A stretch of 64,000 nt of DNA, from positions 1-64,000 of the forward strand of contig CALCOY010000022.1 of the NCBI GenBank assembly GCA_937897325.1, written 5' to 3'. This document shows positions 29,290 through 37,896 of the stretch, piece after piece (position 1 is the stretch's first letter; every line of letters begins with the position of its first letter). Source of the DNA: an uncultured Shimia sp. GTDB taxonomy: Bacteria; Pseudomonadota; Alphaproteobacteria; Rhodobacterales; Rhodobacteraceae. Below the pieces are notes generated by a model. That model worked only from the letters and a program-made list of their open reading frames with translations. It was not told where the DNA came from and made no database searches. The position numbers and the translations under genes were made by a program.

Positions 29290-29916
29290 TTAACCGCTCT
29301 TGCGGGCCACAACAAAATGCCCACGGCTTCGCTTGTTATGTTCGCCCGACTCCACGATTTCGAAGCCCGCCGCACGGATCTTCGCCTCCAACTGCTCTGG
29401 CCGCAGAAAAGTGACGTAAGGCGCCTTGCCGATCCATTGCAGAACCGGGACGGCCATGCGGATCAGCGGATTGTCCTCGGCCAGGCAGACTGTCTTTGAT
29501 ACAAAAAGACCGTCAGGCCGGAGCACCTCATGCACGCGACTAAGTGTTTCGGGAATGTCTGGCAAAAGATGCAGAAGGCTGAAGGCAGTCACCACATCGA
29601 ACCCGCTGTCAGCAAAATCGCGAAGTTGCGTGTCGCTCACCGCGAAGGTGACGTTTTTTACCGCGGCGGCATCTGCCTTTTCCTTCGCGATTTTAGTCAT
29701 CTCTGATGAGATATCGGTCGCCGTGATATGCGCCACTGCATCCGCGAGGTGCAAGGCGGTGGTGCCTGTCCCACAGCCGACTTCCAGCATCTGATCACTG
29801 GCGTTCAGATAGCTTCGGGTCCGGTCCAGCGTATGCGCGTAAGCGGCCGGGTCGGCGACCGGAGAGGCCGCATATTTCCGCGCTATGCGGTTCCAGAAAA
29901 CATCCGACGCTTGCAT
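29290..29916 (-). CDS. SAM-dependent methyltransferase
   Basis: A 208-residue class I methyltransferase. Motif I is MLEVGCGTGTTALHLAD, motif II TATDISSEMTKIAKEKA, and a post-I motif GFDVVTAFSLLHLLPD is followed by LRPDGLFVSKTVCLAED. ATG 29916 lies 6 nt after AAGGAGAG and places the fold properly; an in-frame start at 29982 would add a leader. The substrate is unknown. The 190 bases downstream to the flavoprotein gene hold no gene. Confidence 0.87.
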   Translation of the reverse strand: MQASDVFWNRIARKYAASPVADPAAYAHTLDRTRSYLNASDQMLEVGCGTGTTALHLADAVAHITATDISSEMTKIAKEKADAAAVKNVTFAVSDTQLRDFADSGFDVVTAFSLLHLLPDIPETLSRVHEVLRPDGLFVSKTVCLAEDNPLIRMAVPVLQWIGKAPYVTFLRPEQLEAKIRAAGFEIVESGEHNKRSRGHFVVARKSG

Positions 29917-29991
29917 GGATCTCTCCTTTTCCGCGCTGGTGAAACAATTGACATCTTTGCCGAAGTCATGGTCCGCAGGCAATAAGACGAC

Positions 29992-31008
29992 CTACGAGGC
30001 CTGCTTTCCCAGGCGCTGGCGTCGACGCAACCGGCGCCGTCGGTTCCAATTCTTGGCGAGGCCGACGACAGTCCAAAGTGACCCCCATCGACGCGTATTG
30101 TGCACCGTCTCGGCCGAGTTCCTTCGCCGAGGGCTGTAGCGCACCGCATGTTCGGCCCAGATACCGTTCAGCAACGCCGTCCTCCGGGCCATGTACCCCG
30201 TGGCAGAAGCCCGCGCTGTTTTCGGATCGCGCTTCACGCAGCGCACAAGAAATTCGGCCCCCCGCGTCTCGGACATCTCGACGATTTCGAAATCTGACAG
30301 TCCAAGCGCCTGACAATCCTCAAAAAGAAGACGGAATGAGGAGGGCGTAAAGACCGAACAATGCGCGTCTTTGTAATCGGAATCCGAACCCATGCCCTGC
30401 CAGTCAGACCACAGATCCTGCAATTCGGCGTTGTTCTCCATCATAGATGGCGGGGTGGAAAACACGATGGCCGGGAAATTTTCCTTGCCGGCCTCCGTCA
30501 AAGCCGCGAAATCCGAATGAAACGCGAAAAGCTGGCGTCCATTGGGCTGACTACGGTCTTCGTGAAAAGCCTCCAGCCAATCGGCGATCAATGTGTGCGG
30601 GCGGTAGTAGTCGAAACAGGCCCGACCGTCCGGCACCGCCATGATAAGCATCCCGCCGGGCTTGAGAATGCGCTGACAGCCCTGCAGGAACTTGATCGGA
30701 TTTGGCAGATGCTCAAAGTTATGCGAACTGATTACATAGTCGAATTGCCCATGATCGACCGCATCCACAAGCGACGCGATCTCGGTCGCGCTGCCGACGT
30801 AATCCACGGGTTCAAGCAGCGGATAATTTTCCTCTGGGATTTCGGGTGTCGCCCTTGCCCGCTTCATCAAGGTATCGTCGTCAAACACATCAAGGGACCG
30901 GATGTTGTAGCCTTTCGACTTCGGCACAATCGGTTTGAACCAGGGTGCGACCTCGAGGCCGAGCATGGATGTGTCGATACCTTTCAGCAGAAATGCATGT
31001 CGATCCAT
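29992..31008 (-). CDS. methyltransferase-domain protein with basic tail
   Basis: A 338-residue protein with a methyltransferase-like core: FDYVISSHNFEHLPNPIKFLQ and LKPGGMLIMAVPDGRACFDYY resemble motifs IV-V of SAM methyltransferases found beside glycan genes. Motif I is atypical (KGYNIRSLDVFDDDTL), so activity cannot be assumed. The last ~20 residues are strongly basic (WNRRRRLRRRQRLGK), suggesting contact with nucleic acid or the membrane surface. No close functional neighbour. Confidence 0.75.
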   Translation of the reverse strand: MDRHAFLLKGIDTSMLGLEVAPWFKPIVPKSKGYNIRSLDVFDDDTLMKRARATPEIPEENYPLLEPVDYVGSATEIASLVDAVDHGQFDYVISSHNFEHLPNPIKFLQGCQRILKPGGMLIMAVPDGRACFDYYRPHTLIADWLEAFHEDRSQPNGRQLFAFHSDFAALTEAGKENFPAIVFSTPPSMMENNAELQDLWSDWQGMGSDSDYKDAHCSVFTPSSFRLLFEDCQALGLSDFEIVEMSETRGAEFLVRCVKRDPKTARASATGYMARRTALLNGIWAEHAVRYSPRRRNSAETVHNTRRWGSLWTVVGLAKNWNRRRRLRRRQRLGKQAS

Positions 31009-31081
31009 GGGGCCGTCCGTCCAGAGTTATCTTTCATCGCCAGAACCATACGGTGCAGAATGACCCGCGCAAGGTCGCGGA

Positions 31082-32860
31082 TTACAGCGGCCAGATAAAC
31101 GGGATGAACGCCGAAGCCAACAGGCCGACAGTCAGGTTCAGCGGTATCCCGACTCTCAGAAAATCCGTGAACTTGTAGCCCCCCGGCCCGTAGACCAACA
31201 TGTTGGTCTGATAGCCGATGGGGGTCGCAAAGCTCGCCGATGCCGCGACCATCACCGCCACGACCAATGGGCGCGCATCAATACCGATGGCGATCGCCAA
31301 ACCAATCGCGATGGGGGTGACGACAACGGCCACGGCGTTGTTCGAAACAAGCTCGGTCAAGACCGAAGTGAGGAGATAGATCGCCCACACGATCAGGAAG
31401 GGTGGCAGCGTTTGCAGCAGGGGGGCTATCGCCTCGACGATCAGCATCACCGCACCCGAAGCCTCAAGCGCAGCCCCGACAGCCAGCATGGAAAAGATCA
31501 GCGCAAGCAGGCGCCCATCAACAAATGAGAACGCCTCATCCGCGTCGATGCAGCGCGTCAACAGAACAATGGCCACAGCAAGGATCGATAGCAGAAAGAT
31601 CGGGGCGATGCCGAAAGCAGCCAGGATGACGATCGCTAAAAGCGCGCCTACTGCGATTGGGGCGTGGCCACGTCGGAAAGCCCTTTGCGTGGGTTGCGAT
31701 ACATCAACCATGTCCATATCGGCCGCCAGCCTCTGGATGTCTTCCGGTGCGCCTTCGATCAGCAGCGTGTCACCGACGCGCACAGTCAGATCGTCAAGCT
31801 GAGTGCCGATATTCTGATTCCGACGGTGCACGGCCAGCGGATAGACACCATACCGGCGCCGCAGGCGCATCGCACCAAGCGACCTGCCAACCATGCGGCA
31901 ACCTGGCGTAATCAGAACCTCGACGGTTGTGGTCTCAACTGCCGAAACCTGGTCCACACGGCGCAATTCCTTGTTGCTCTGCAGGCTCAGAAGCTCGGTC
32001 ATCTGTGTGCGCAGAACGACTCGGTCGCCCACCCGCAGTTCTACCCCCTTGAGATTGCGTCGCAAAGATTGATCACCGCGGATGACATCGATCAATCGGA
32101 CACCTTCGCGTTTGAACAACTGCACGCCCGTGACCTCACGCCCGATAAGGTTGCTGTCGGGCGGGATCACGGCCTCAGTAAAGAACTTCATCTTGCTGCG
32201 ATCAGACAAGAGCCCCGCAAGACTGTCCCTGTCGCGCAGCAATCGCGGGGCCACAAAGCGCAGATACACCATCCCATAGGCAACCAGCACGATCGCCAAA
32301 GGTGTCACTTCGAAAATGGTGAACGGAGCAAGGCCCTGTGTCCGCGCCACACCATCCACAAGCAGGTTGGTAGAGGTCCCGATCAGCGTGAGCGTACCAC
32401 CCAAGATTGCCGCATAACTCAATGGGATTAGCAGCTTGGAAGGGCTGAGGCCCATGGTTTTAGCCAATTGGATGAAAACCGGGATCATGACCACAACAAC
32501 TGGCGTGTTCGAGACAATGGCTGACGAGATCACGACAAAGCTGATCAGCATCGCGATGGCGATGGCCGGGTTCTTGCGCGCCTGACGATCAGCGAGGCCC
32601 GTGAACGCCTCAAGCGCGCCCGTGCGCACAAGCGCGCCCATGATGATGAACATGGCCGCAATCGTCCAAGGCGCGGGGTTCGAGAGAACCGCCAGGGCCG
32701 CTTCATAGGGCAGGACGCCCATCACCAGCATCACGGCAACGCCTGCGATGGCCACGACCTCGGTCGGAAAGACCTCACGCAGGAACAGAACGAACATGAC
32801 CAAGACGATGCCAAGGGCAACCAAGGCACTTGCGGTTTGCGACAACGAGATGAGGCCCAT
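31082..32860 (-). CDS. SLC13-family permease with RCK_C domains
   Basis: A 592-residue permease with the same plan as the one at 24720-26492. The N-terminal membrane half has VSNTPVVVVMIPVFI and TLIGTSTNLLVDG. A cytoplasmic insert of two TrkA-C-like domains follows (AVIPPDSNLIGREVTGVQLF and VLITPGCRMVGRSLGAMRLR), then the C-terminal half with VSNNAVAVVVTPIAIG and FATPIGYQTNMLVYGPGGYKF. This is the family of sulfate or dicarboxylate sodium symporters. It is separated by 26 bases from the upstream DMT transporter gene on the same strand. Confidence 0.9.
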   Translation of the reverse strand: MGLISLSQTASALVALGIVLVMFVLFLREVFPTEVVAIAGVAVMLVMGVLPYEAALAVLSNPAPWTIAAMFIIMGALVRTGALEAFTGLADRQARKNPAIAIAMLISFVVISSAIVSNTPVVVVMIPVFIQLAKTMGLSPSKLLIPLSYAAILGGTLTLIGTSTNLLVDGVARTQGLAPFTIFEVTPLAIVLVAYGMVYLRFVAPRLLRDRDSLAGLLSDRSKMKFFTEAVIPPDSNLIGREVTGVQLFKREGVRLIDVIRGDQSLRRNLKGVELRVGDRVVLRTQMTELLSLQSNKELRRVDQVSAVETTTVEVLITPGCRMVGRSLGAMRLRRRYGVYPLAVHRRNQNIGTQLDDLTVRVGDTLLIEGAPEDIQRLAADMDMVDVSQPTQRAFRRGHAPIAVGALLAIVILAAFGIAPIFLLSILAVAIVLLTRCIDADEAFSFVDGRLLALIFSMLAVGAALEASGAVMLIVEAIAPLLQTLPPFLIVWAIYLLTSVLTELVSNNAVAVVVTPIAIGLAIAIGIDARPLVVAVMVAASASFATPIGYQTNMLVYGPGGYKFTDFLRVGIPLNLTVGLLASAFIPFIWPL

Positions 32861-32886
32861 GAACGCTTCTTCGTGCCAAGTGAAGG

Positions 32887-33819
32887 TCAGACCGTACTGT
32901 CGCCCATTGTCTTTGTCTTTTCAAGATTTTGCTTGGGTTGACGTGGCTGAACCACGTACATCCCTATCAGCATTAGACCAAGGGCTGCCCACACCGTCGA
33001 AGTGTAGGCCTCGCCCAGAATGACCCGCGCCCAGAAGATCCCGAAGAGCGTGACCAAATAGCTGATCTGAACAGCAAAAACCGGCCCGGCCCGGCCAACA
33101 AGCCAGACATAACCTGTATAGGTCAGCACATGCGCCGTCGCATTGGCGAGCATTGCGTAGTCTGGCAAAGCGTAAGGCGGCAGCGGATTGATCCACTGGT
33201 CGGACCCTATGGCCAGGGGCAAAGCAATCAAGGTCCCGACCGCCGAGGCCCCCCAAAGCACTTCGATCGCATCCAGCCCCGCAGTGCCCCACTTGGCGAC
33301 GTAATTGCCCTCAAAAGCGTAAAACAGCCCGGAAATCAGCCCGACAAAGACCCAAGCCGTTGGGATCGAACCGCTCATATCCGCGTTGGGCAGCACGATC
33401 AGCAACACGGCGGACAATCCCACGAGAAGGCCGACCAGTCGGCGCATCTCAAATCGGTCGAGAGACAAGGCAAGTGCGATGGGAAAGGCCCACATCGGGA
33501 TCATGCTTAGAAGGATAGACAATATCCCTGATGGCAGATGCACGGCTGCCTGATAGCTGGCCGAATTGGGCAAGACCGATCCGATCATGGCGATGATCAG
33601 ATAAAGCCGAAGCTGTGCGGGCCCAAGTGGCAGACGCTTGCGCAAGGCAAGGCCGATCAGGCTCATCACGCCAAATCCTATGGCGAGTTGCCAGAACAAC
33701 AGGCCGAAATGCCTGTATCCTTCACTGACAGCGATTTTCGTCAGTGGCTGCGTTATCCCCCACCCGGCGCCAAGCAATGCCAAAGCACCGACATTCAGGG
33801 CAAGGTCGCGGCGTGTCAC
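32887..33819 (-). CDS. DMT-superfamily (EamA) transporter
   Basis: A 310-residue, ten-helix transporter with two EamA repeats (LLGAGWGITQPLTKIAVSEG, PNSASYQAAVHLPSGILSIL, and in the second half PVFAVQISYLVTLFGIFWARVILGE). It starts with GTG in a GTGA overlap with the stop of the YmdB-type phosphoesterase gene, so translation is coupled. Substrate unknown. Confidence 0.87.
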   Translation of the reverse strand: MTRRDLALNVGALALLGAGWGITQPLTKIAVSEGYRHFGLLFWQLAIGFGVMSLIGLALRKRLPLGPAQLRLYLIIAMIGSVLPNSASYQAAVHLPSGILSILLSMIPMWAFPIALALSLDRFEMRRLVGLLVGLSAVLLIVLPNADMSGSIPTAWVFVGLISGLFYAFEGNYVAKWGTAGLDAIEVLWGASAVGTLIALPLAIGSDQWINPLPPYALPDYAMLANATAHVLTYTGYVWLVGRAGPVFAVQISYLVTLFGIFWARVILGEAYTSTVWAALGLMLIGMYVVQPRQPKQNLEKTKTMGDSTV

Positions 33820-34625
33820 GGACCGGATGGCGGCAATAGCCCGCCCTGTCGTACTGGAACGATGCGCGTGGCCGCGCCACTTTTGTCATCGGTCTCAACA
33901 TAGATGCCCGAAAGCGTGGCCTCTCCCACGGCGGGGGTGAACCTGTCCTTGGGCATTCCGGTGATAAAGCGGCGCAGGGGCTCGTCCCGGTGCATTCCGA
34001 TGACTGAGTTATAGTCGCCGCACATACCGGCATCTGTCAGATAGGCGCAGCCCTTGGGCAAAACCATCGCATCAGCCGTCGGAACGTGCGTATGGGTTCC
34101 TACCACGAGACTCGCACGTCCATCACACCAATGACCCATCGCCATCTTTTCGGAAGTCGCTTCACAGTGGAAATCAACCACAATTGCGTCGACCGCGCCG
34201 TTTAGTGGGTGAGATCGGAACACAGCCTCCAGGGCCGAAAACGGATCATCGAAAGGGCGTTTCATGAAGACCTGCCCAAGCGCCTGCGCAACCAGCACTT
34301 TCTTTCCTGCTGCCGAGAAGACATGCGCCCCTTTGCCAGGGGCCGCCTTTGAAAAATTCAACGGCCGGATAATGCGCGGCTCCTGTTCGATAAATTGCAG
34401 CATGTCTTTCTGGTCGAAAGCATGGTCACCCAGTGTGACGCAATCTGCCCCTGCGTCCAGAAGGGCCGTCGCATGAGCGCCTGAAAGGCCCATGCCAGAG
34501 GTCGCGTTCTCGCCATTGACGACCACAAAATCAAGCAACCAGTCCTCGCGCAAGCGCGGAAGATGGGTCGTGATGGCCTGGCGACCGGCGCGGCCCATCA
34601 CATCGCCAAGAAACAAAATCTTCAT
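33816..34625 (-). CDS. ymdB: YmdB-type metallophosphoesterase
   Basis: A 269-residue metallophosphoesterase of the YmdB (TIGR00282) family. Members are cyclic-nucleotide phosphodiesterases that in Bacillus influence motility and biofilm decisions. Metal-binding motifs are visible in order: FLGDVMGRAGR, VVNGENATSG, VTLGDHAFDQKD, VDFHCEATSEKMAMG and VVGTHTHVPTADAM. ATG 34625 fits the family N-terminus. Coupled to the downstream DMT gene. Confidence 0.93.
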   Translation of the reverse strand: MKILFLGDVMGRAGRQAITTHLPRLREDWLLDFVVVNGENATSGMGLSGAHATALLDAGADCVTLGDHAFDQKDMLQFIEQEPRIIRPLNFSKAAPGKGAHVFSAAGKKVLVAQALGQVFMKRPFDDPFSALEAVFRSHPLNGAVDAIVVDFHCEATSEKMAMGHWCDGRASLVVGTHTHVPTADAMVLPKGCAYLTDAGMCGDYNSVIGMHRDEPLRRFITGMPKDRFTPAVGEATLSGIYVETDDKSGAATRIVPVRQGGLLPPSGP

Positions 34626-34708
34626 GGATGAAGGCCTAGGGCCGCCTTCCATCTTCGGCAAGGGCCGCGGCGAAATAATCCGCTGCGGCCAAGAAAACTA
34701 AACCTGCC

Positions 34709-34945
34709 TCAAACGCCCGAATTGATGTCTGGCCAAAAGAAAGCCGCTTCGTTCCGCTGTCCGTAGATGTCGGATCCTGCAGTGCCAGTGAACTGGTTGA
34801 CTGCATCCGTACCAACCTCCGAGGTGGCACTGATGATGTCAAAACCTAACTGCACGGATGCATGGACCCATCCGGGCGGCAGATCTGCCTTCAGAAGACA
34901 GGCGGCAAGGATCGTGATGGTCAAAAAAATCTCTCGGTAAAACAT
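34709..34945 (-). CDS. small secreted or lipoprotein-like hypothetical
   Basis: A 78-residue ORF with a hydrophobic N-terminus ending in a possible lipobox (MFYREIFLTITILAAC, Cys 16) and a mature part without recognised domain (GFDIISATSEVGTDAVNQFTG). A weak GAG lies before the ATG. Base composition here is lower in GC than in the flanking operons, like the DUF2975 gene beyond it. It may be real, but support is only the signal-like start. Confidence 0.4.
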   Translation of the reverse strand: MFYREIFLTITILAACLLKADLPPGWVHASVQLGFDIISATSEVGTDAVNQFTGTAGSDIYGQRNEAAFFWPDINSGV

Positions 34946-35050
34946 GAAAATCTCGTTTCATAGATGCAGAGGAAAAATTATTTTTCTACTTTGCATAATT
35001 ATTGTTTTACATTAATTTCTGCAAGCAGATTTTTGGCGCTGGAGCAAAGA

Positions 35051-35611
35051 ATGACAGACCAAAACCCGATCGTGGAGAAAATCCTCAGAACGGCAAGTAT
35101 CGGCATGTGGGCCAGCACCATTGCCGCAGGTATTTGGCCGTTCATTATCTTTTACTATCTCTACTTTGCTCAGACCGATCCAGATTGGCTGGCAGCAGAA
35201 GTTCGCAACAGCCTGGAGGGCGACAACCTCCCCGAAACGTGGAGCAGGTCGAAGGCCGCACTCTTCAGCATACCGATGCTGGCAACCACTATTCTTGAGG
35301 TCATCACACTCCTGAATATCCGAAGGATGTTCATTGGCGTGCGGCGAAAAGGTGTGTTCACTATTGAGACGGCCTCCACCCTAAAACGCATCAGCTGGCT
35401 AGTGATTGCCCTCGCACCTGTCGGGATCTTCGCTGCAGTTTGGACGAACGCGATCGCACACTTCACGACTGATCCTATCCACATCTCTGTCAAACTCGGC
35501 GTGAACAACTCTGACTTGCAGGCGATTGTCATCGGGCTTGTCGTCCTATCAGTCGGGCACATGATGATGAGCGCCGTCGAGATGAAACAAGAAAATGCAG
35601 CCTTTGTCTAA
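35051..35611 (+). CDS. DUF2975 membrane protein
   Basis: A 186-residue protein with four predicted helices (MWASTIAAGIWPFIIFYYLYF; a segment near FSIPMLATTILEVITLL; LVIALAPVGIFAAVWTNAIA; IVIGLVVLSVGHMMMSAV) and VRRKGVFTIETASTLKRISW between helices 2 and 3. That loop pattern (G-x-x-F) is typical of DUF2975. The ATG at 35051 has GGAG upstream. It is followed after 21 bases by a small XRE regulator, the usual partner of DUF2975 genes. AT-rich upstream DNA suggests a later insertion between ymdB and the folate gene. Confidence 0.82.
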   Translation: MTDQNPIVEKILRTASIGMWASTIAAGIWPFIIFYYLYFAQTDPDWLAAEVRNSLEGDNLPETWSRSKAALFSIPMLATTILEVITLLNIRRMFIGVRRKGVFTIETASTLKRISWLVIALAPVGIFAAVWTNAIAHFTTDPIHISVKLGVNNSDLQAIVIGLVVLSVGHMMMSAVEMKQENAAFV

Positions 35612-35632
35612 GCTGGCAGGCAGGACAGACCA

Positions 35633-35845
35633 ATGCCGATCATTGTGACGCTGGACGTGATGATGGCCCGTCGCAAGATCCGAGGCAAGGATTTGGCAGA
35701 TATCGTTGGGATCACAGAGCAGAACCTTTCCCTGCTGAAATCAGGCAAGGTCAAAGGCGTGCGGTTCGAGACGCTGGAAAAGATATGCGCTGCGCTCGAT
35801 TGCGCGCCCGGTGATCTTTTGGAGTATCAGCCAGGCGAGGACTAG
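35633..35845 (+). CDS. XRE-family regulator (YozG-like)
   Basis: A 70-residue, single helix-turn-helix protein: MPIIVTLDVMMARRKIRGKD, then LADIVGITEQNLSLLKSGKVKGVRFETLEKICAALDC and PGDLLEY. This is the compact Cro/CI type (YozG-like) that commonly accompanies DUF2975 genes. Its last 4 bases overlap the end of the convergent 5-formyl-THF cyclo-ligase gene. Confidence 0.9.
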   Translation: MPIIVTLDVMMARRKIRGKDLADIVGITEQNLSLLKSGKVKGVRFETLEKICAALDCAPGDLLEYQPGED

Positions 35846-36390
35846 CCTTTCAAAACGCCTTGGTCGGTGACGATCATGTCAAGCATCTGGTCCGTTGGCT
35901 CAAGCGGCAAGGCGCTGGCTTCCTGCGCCGCATATGCAAAGCCGATGGCGAGTGTCGGCCGCGCGGCCCGCAGCGTTTCCAGCGTTCGGTCGTAGAAGCC
36001 GCCGCCATAGCCCAGCCTGCCGCCCATACGCGTGAAGGCGACCAATGGAACGATCAGGATCTCTGGCACAAGGAAGTCATCGATCTCCGGCACTTTTGCG
36101 CCAAATGGCCCCTCTCGCAGGGGCCCCTCGGGTGTCCAACGCGAGAACTTTAGCGGCACACCCTCCCCCTGAATCACCGGCACCGCGACGGGGCCATGTG
36201 CGGCGGCTTCCGCCATGGCTGGCAGCGGGTCGATCTCGGTCCGGATCGGCATGTAGCCCGCCAGAGGCACACCCCGGTAGTCCGCTAGAACGGATGAAAG
36301 TGTGGCGCCGCCTGTGCCGGTATCGGCTGCCTTGGCCGCCTTGCGTCTGGCAAATGCAGCCGTTCGCGCCATGGCCTTTTGGTCCGTCAC
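35842..36390 (-). CDS. fthC: 5-formyltetrahydrofolate cyclo-ligase
   Basis: A 182-residue enzyme that converts 5-formyl-THF to 5,10-methenyl-THF with ATP. It has a basic N-terminus (KAMARTAAFARRKAAK), PLAGYMPIRTEIDPLP, and the family signature VAFTRMGGRLGYGGGFYDRTL. The start overlaps the mgtE stop by 4 nt. The DUF2975/XRE pair lies downstream on the other strand. Confidence 0.93.
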   Translation of the reverse strand: MTDQKAMARTAAFARRKAAKAADTGTGGATLSSVLADYRGVPLAGYMPIRTEIDPLPAMAEAAAHGPVAVPVIQGEGVPLKFSRWTPEGPLREGPFGAKVPEIDDFLVPEILIVPLVAFTRMGGRLGYGGGFYDRTLETLRAARPTLAIGFAYAAQEASALPLEPTDQMLDMIVTDQGVLKG

Positions 36391-37784
36391 AGCAGAACGA
36401 CCGCCGCAAGACCAAGAAAGGCGAAGAAGCCCACAACATCCGTAACAGTGGTCACGAACGCCCCTGATGCCAGGGCCGGGTCGATACCGATACGTTCCAG
36501 GATAACGGGGATCACCGTGCCGGCGAGGCCTGCCACGATCATATTGACGACCATTGCCGCGGCAATGACATAGCCCAGCGCGGGCGAGCCAAACCAGACC
36601 ACGCCGATGATCCCCATGACGACGGCGAAGACGACACCGTTGATCAGCCCAACGAGAACCTCACGCCGAATGACCCGCCAGACATTCGATCCGGTCAGGT
36701 CTTTCGTCGCGATCGCGCGGACTGCAACGGTGAGCGATTGTGTGCCCGCATTTCCGCCCATAGACGCAACGATCGGCATCAACACGGCCAAAGCCACGAT
36801 TTGCGCAATCGCCTCTTCAAATTGCGCAATGACAAGCGATGCAAGGACCGATGTAATCAGGTTCACGGCGAGCCAGGGAACGCGTTGCCTGGTTGTTTCG
36901 CGGATGTTGTCGTTCAGGCTCGATTCCTCACCGACACCGGCCAAGCGCAGGATGTCTTCTTCGTGTTCTTCATCCAGGACAGCCATCGCGTCATCTATTG
37001 TGATCTGGCCGATCAGCCGCCCTTCGTCGTCCACCACCGGCGCAGAGATCAGATGATATTGGTTGAAGGCATAGGCCACGTCGCCCTCGTCCTGTGAAGC
37101 AGGGATGATCTGAAAGGTGTCTTCGATCAACGAGCTCAGTGGAACCTCCCTGCGGGATCGCATCAATTTGCCCAAGGTGACGGTGCCCACCGGATGCAAG
37201 CGCGGGTCAATAAGCACCAGGTGGTAGAATTGGGTTGGCAAGTCATTTTCATTTGCCCCGCGCAGATGATCGATGGCCTCACCGACATTCCAGTGCTCGG
37301 GGGCCATGACGACTTCGCGCTGCATGAGCCTGCCAGCGGAATATTCCGGATAGCTGAGGGCTTGTTCGACCATGGCCCGATCCGCATCGGGCAAAGCATC
37401 GAGAATGACTTCCTGCTGGCTGCCTCCCAGATCTTCAACCAGGTCGACCACATCGTCACTATCAAGTTCACGCACCGCGTCAGCCAGAACATGCGGCTTG
37501 AGAACGGCGATCACCTCTTCGCGGATGCCCTCATCCAGCTCCGACAGAATGTCGCCGTCAAATTCGCGGTCGTACAGGCGGATCAAACGAGAGCGGTCAA
37601 AGGCATTGATCTGTTCGAGCAGGTCGGCGATGTCGGCCGCATGTAGCGGCTCCATCAATTCGATCAGCTGTGCGCGGTCCTCAATATCAACCGCATATAG
37701 GATCGCTGAGACGTTCTTTTTGTCGAGATGATAGCCTGTGTCTTCGGGGTTCGGAGCTTCGGTCAATTCCGATTGATCGGTCAT
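36387..37784 (-). CDS. mgtE: MgtE magnesium transporter
   Basis: A 465-residue Mg2+ channel. The MgtE_N superhelix covers residues ~30-130 (LHAADIADLLEQI, DVVDLVEDLG). Two CBS domains follow (YSAGRLMQREVVMAPEHWNV and SAPVVDDEGRLIGQITIDDA), then the plug helix and five transmembrane helices with the pore signature ASMGGNAGTQSLTVAVRAIA. The cytoplasmic domains gate the channel in response to Mg2+. ATG 37784 with GGGGTAGAG upstream is preferred over 37805. Confidence 0.95.
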   Translation of the reverse strand: MTDQSELTEAPNPEDTGYHLDKKNVSAILYAVDIEDRAQLIELMEPLHAADIADLLEQINAFDRSRLIRLYDREFDGDILSELDEGIREEVIAVLKPHVLADAVRELDSDDVVDLVEDLGGSQQEVILDALPDADRAMVEQALSYPEYSAGRLMQREVVMAPEHWNVGEAIDHLRGANENDLPTQFYHLVLIDPRLHPVGTVTLGKLMRSRREVPLSSLIEDTFQIIPASQDEGDVAYAFNQYHLISAPVVDDEGRLIGQITIDDAMAVLDEEHEEDILRLAGVGEESSLNDNIRETTRQRVPWLAVNLITSVLASLVIAQFEEAIAQIVALAVLMPIVASMGGNAGTQSLTVAVRAIATKDLTGSNVWRVIRREVLVGLINGVVFAVVMGIIGVVWFGSPALGYVIAAAMVVNMIVAGLAGTVIPVILERIGIDPALASGAFVTTVTDVVGFFAFLGLAAVVLL

Positions 37785-37896
37785 CGCTCTACCCCTTGAT
37801 CGCACCTGCCCAAATCATAGCAGCGGGGCCGCAAAGGACAATGCCGCGTGGCATTTTCCGCTTTGCTTCCACATGTTTGGATGATCAATAGACAGA

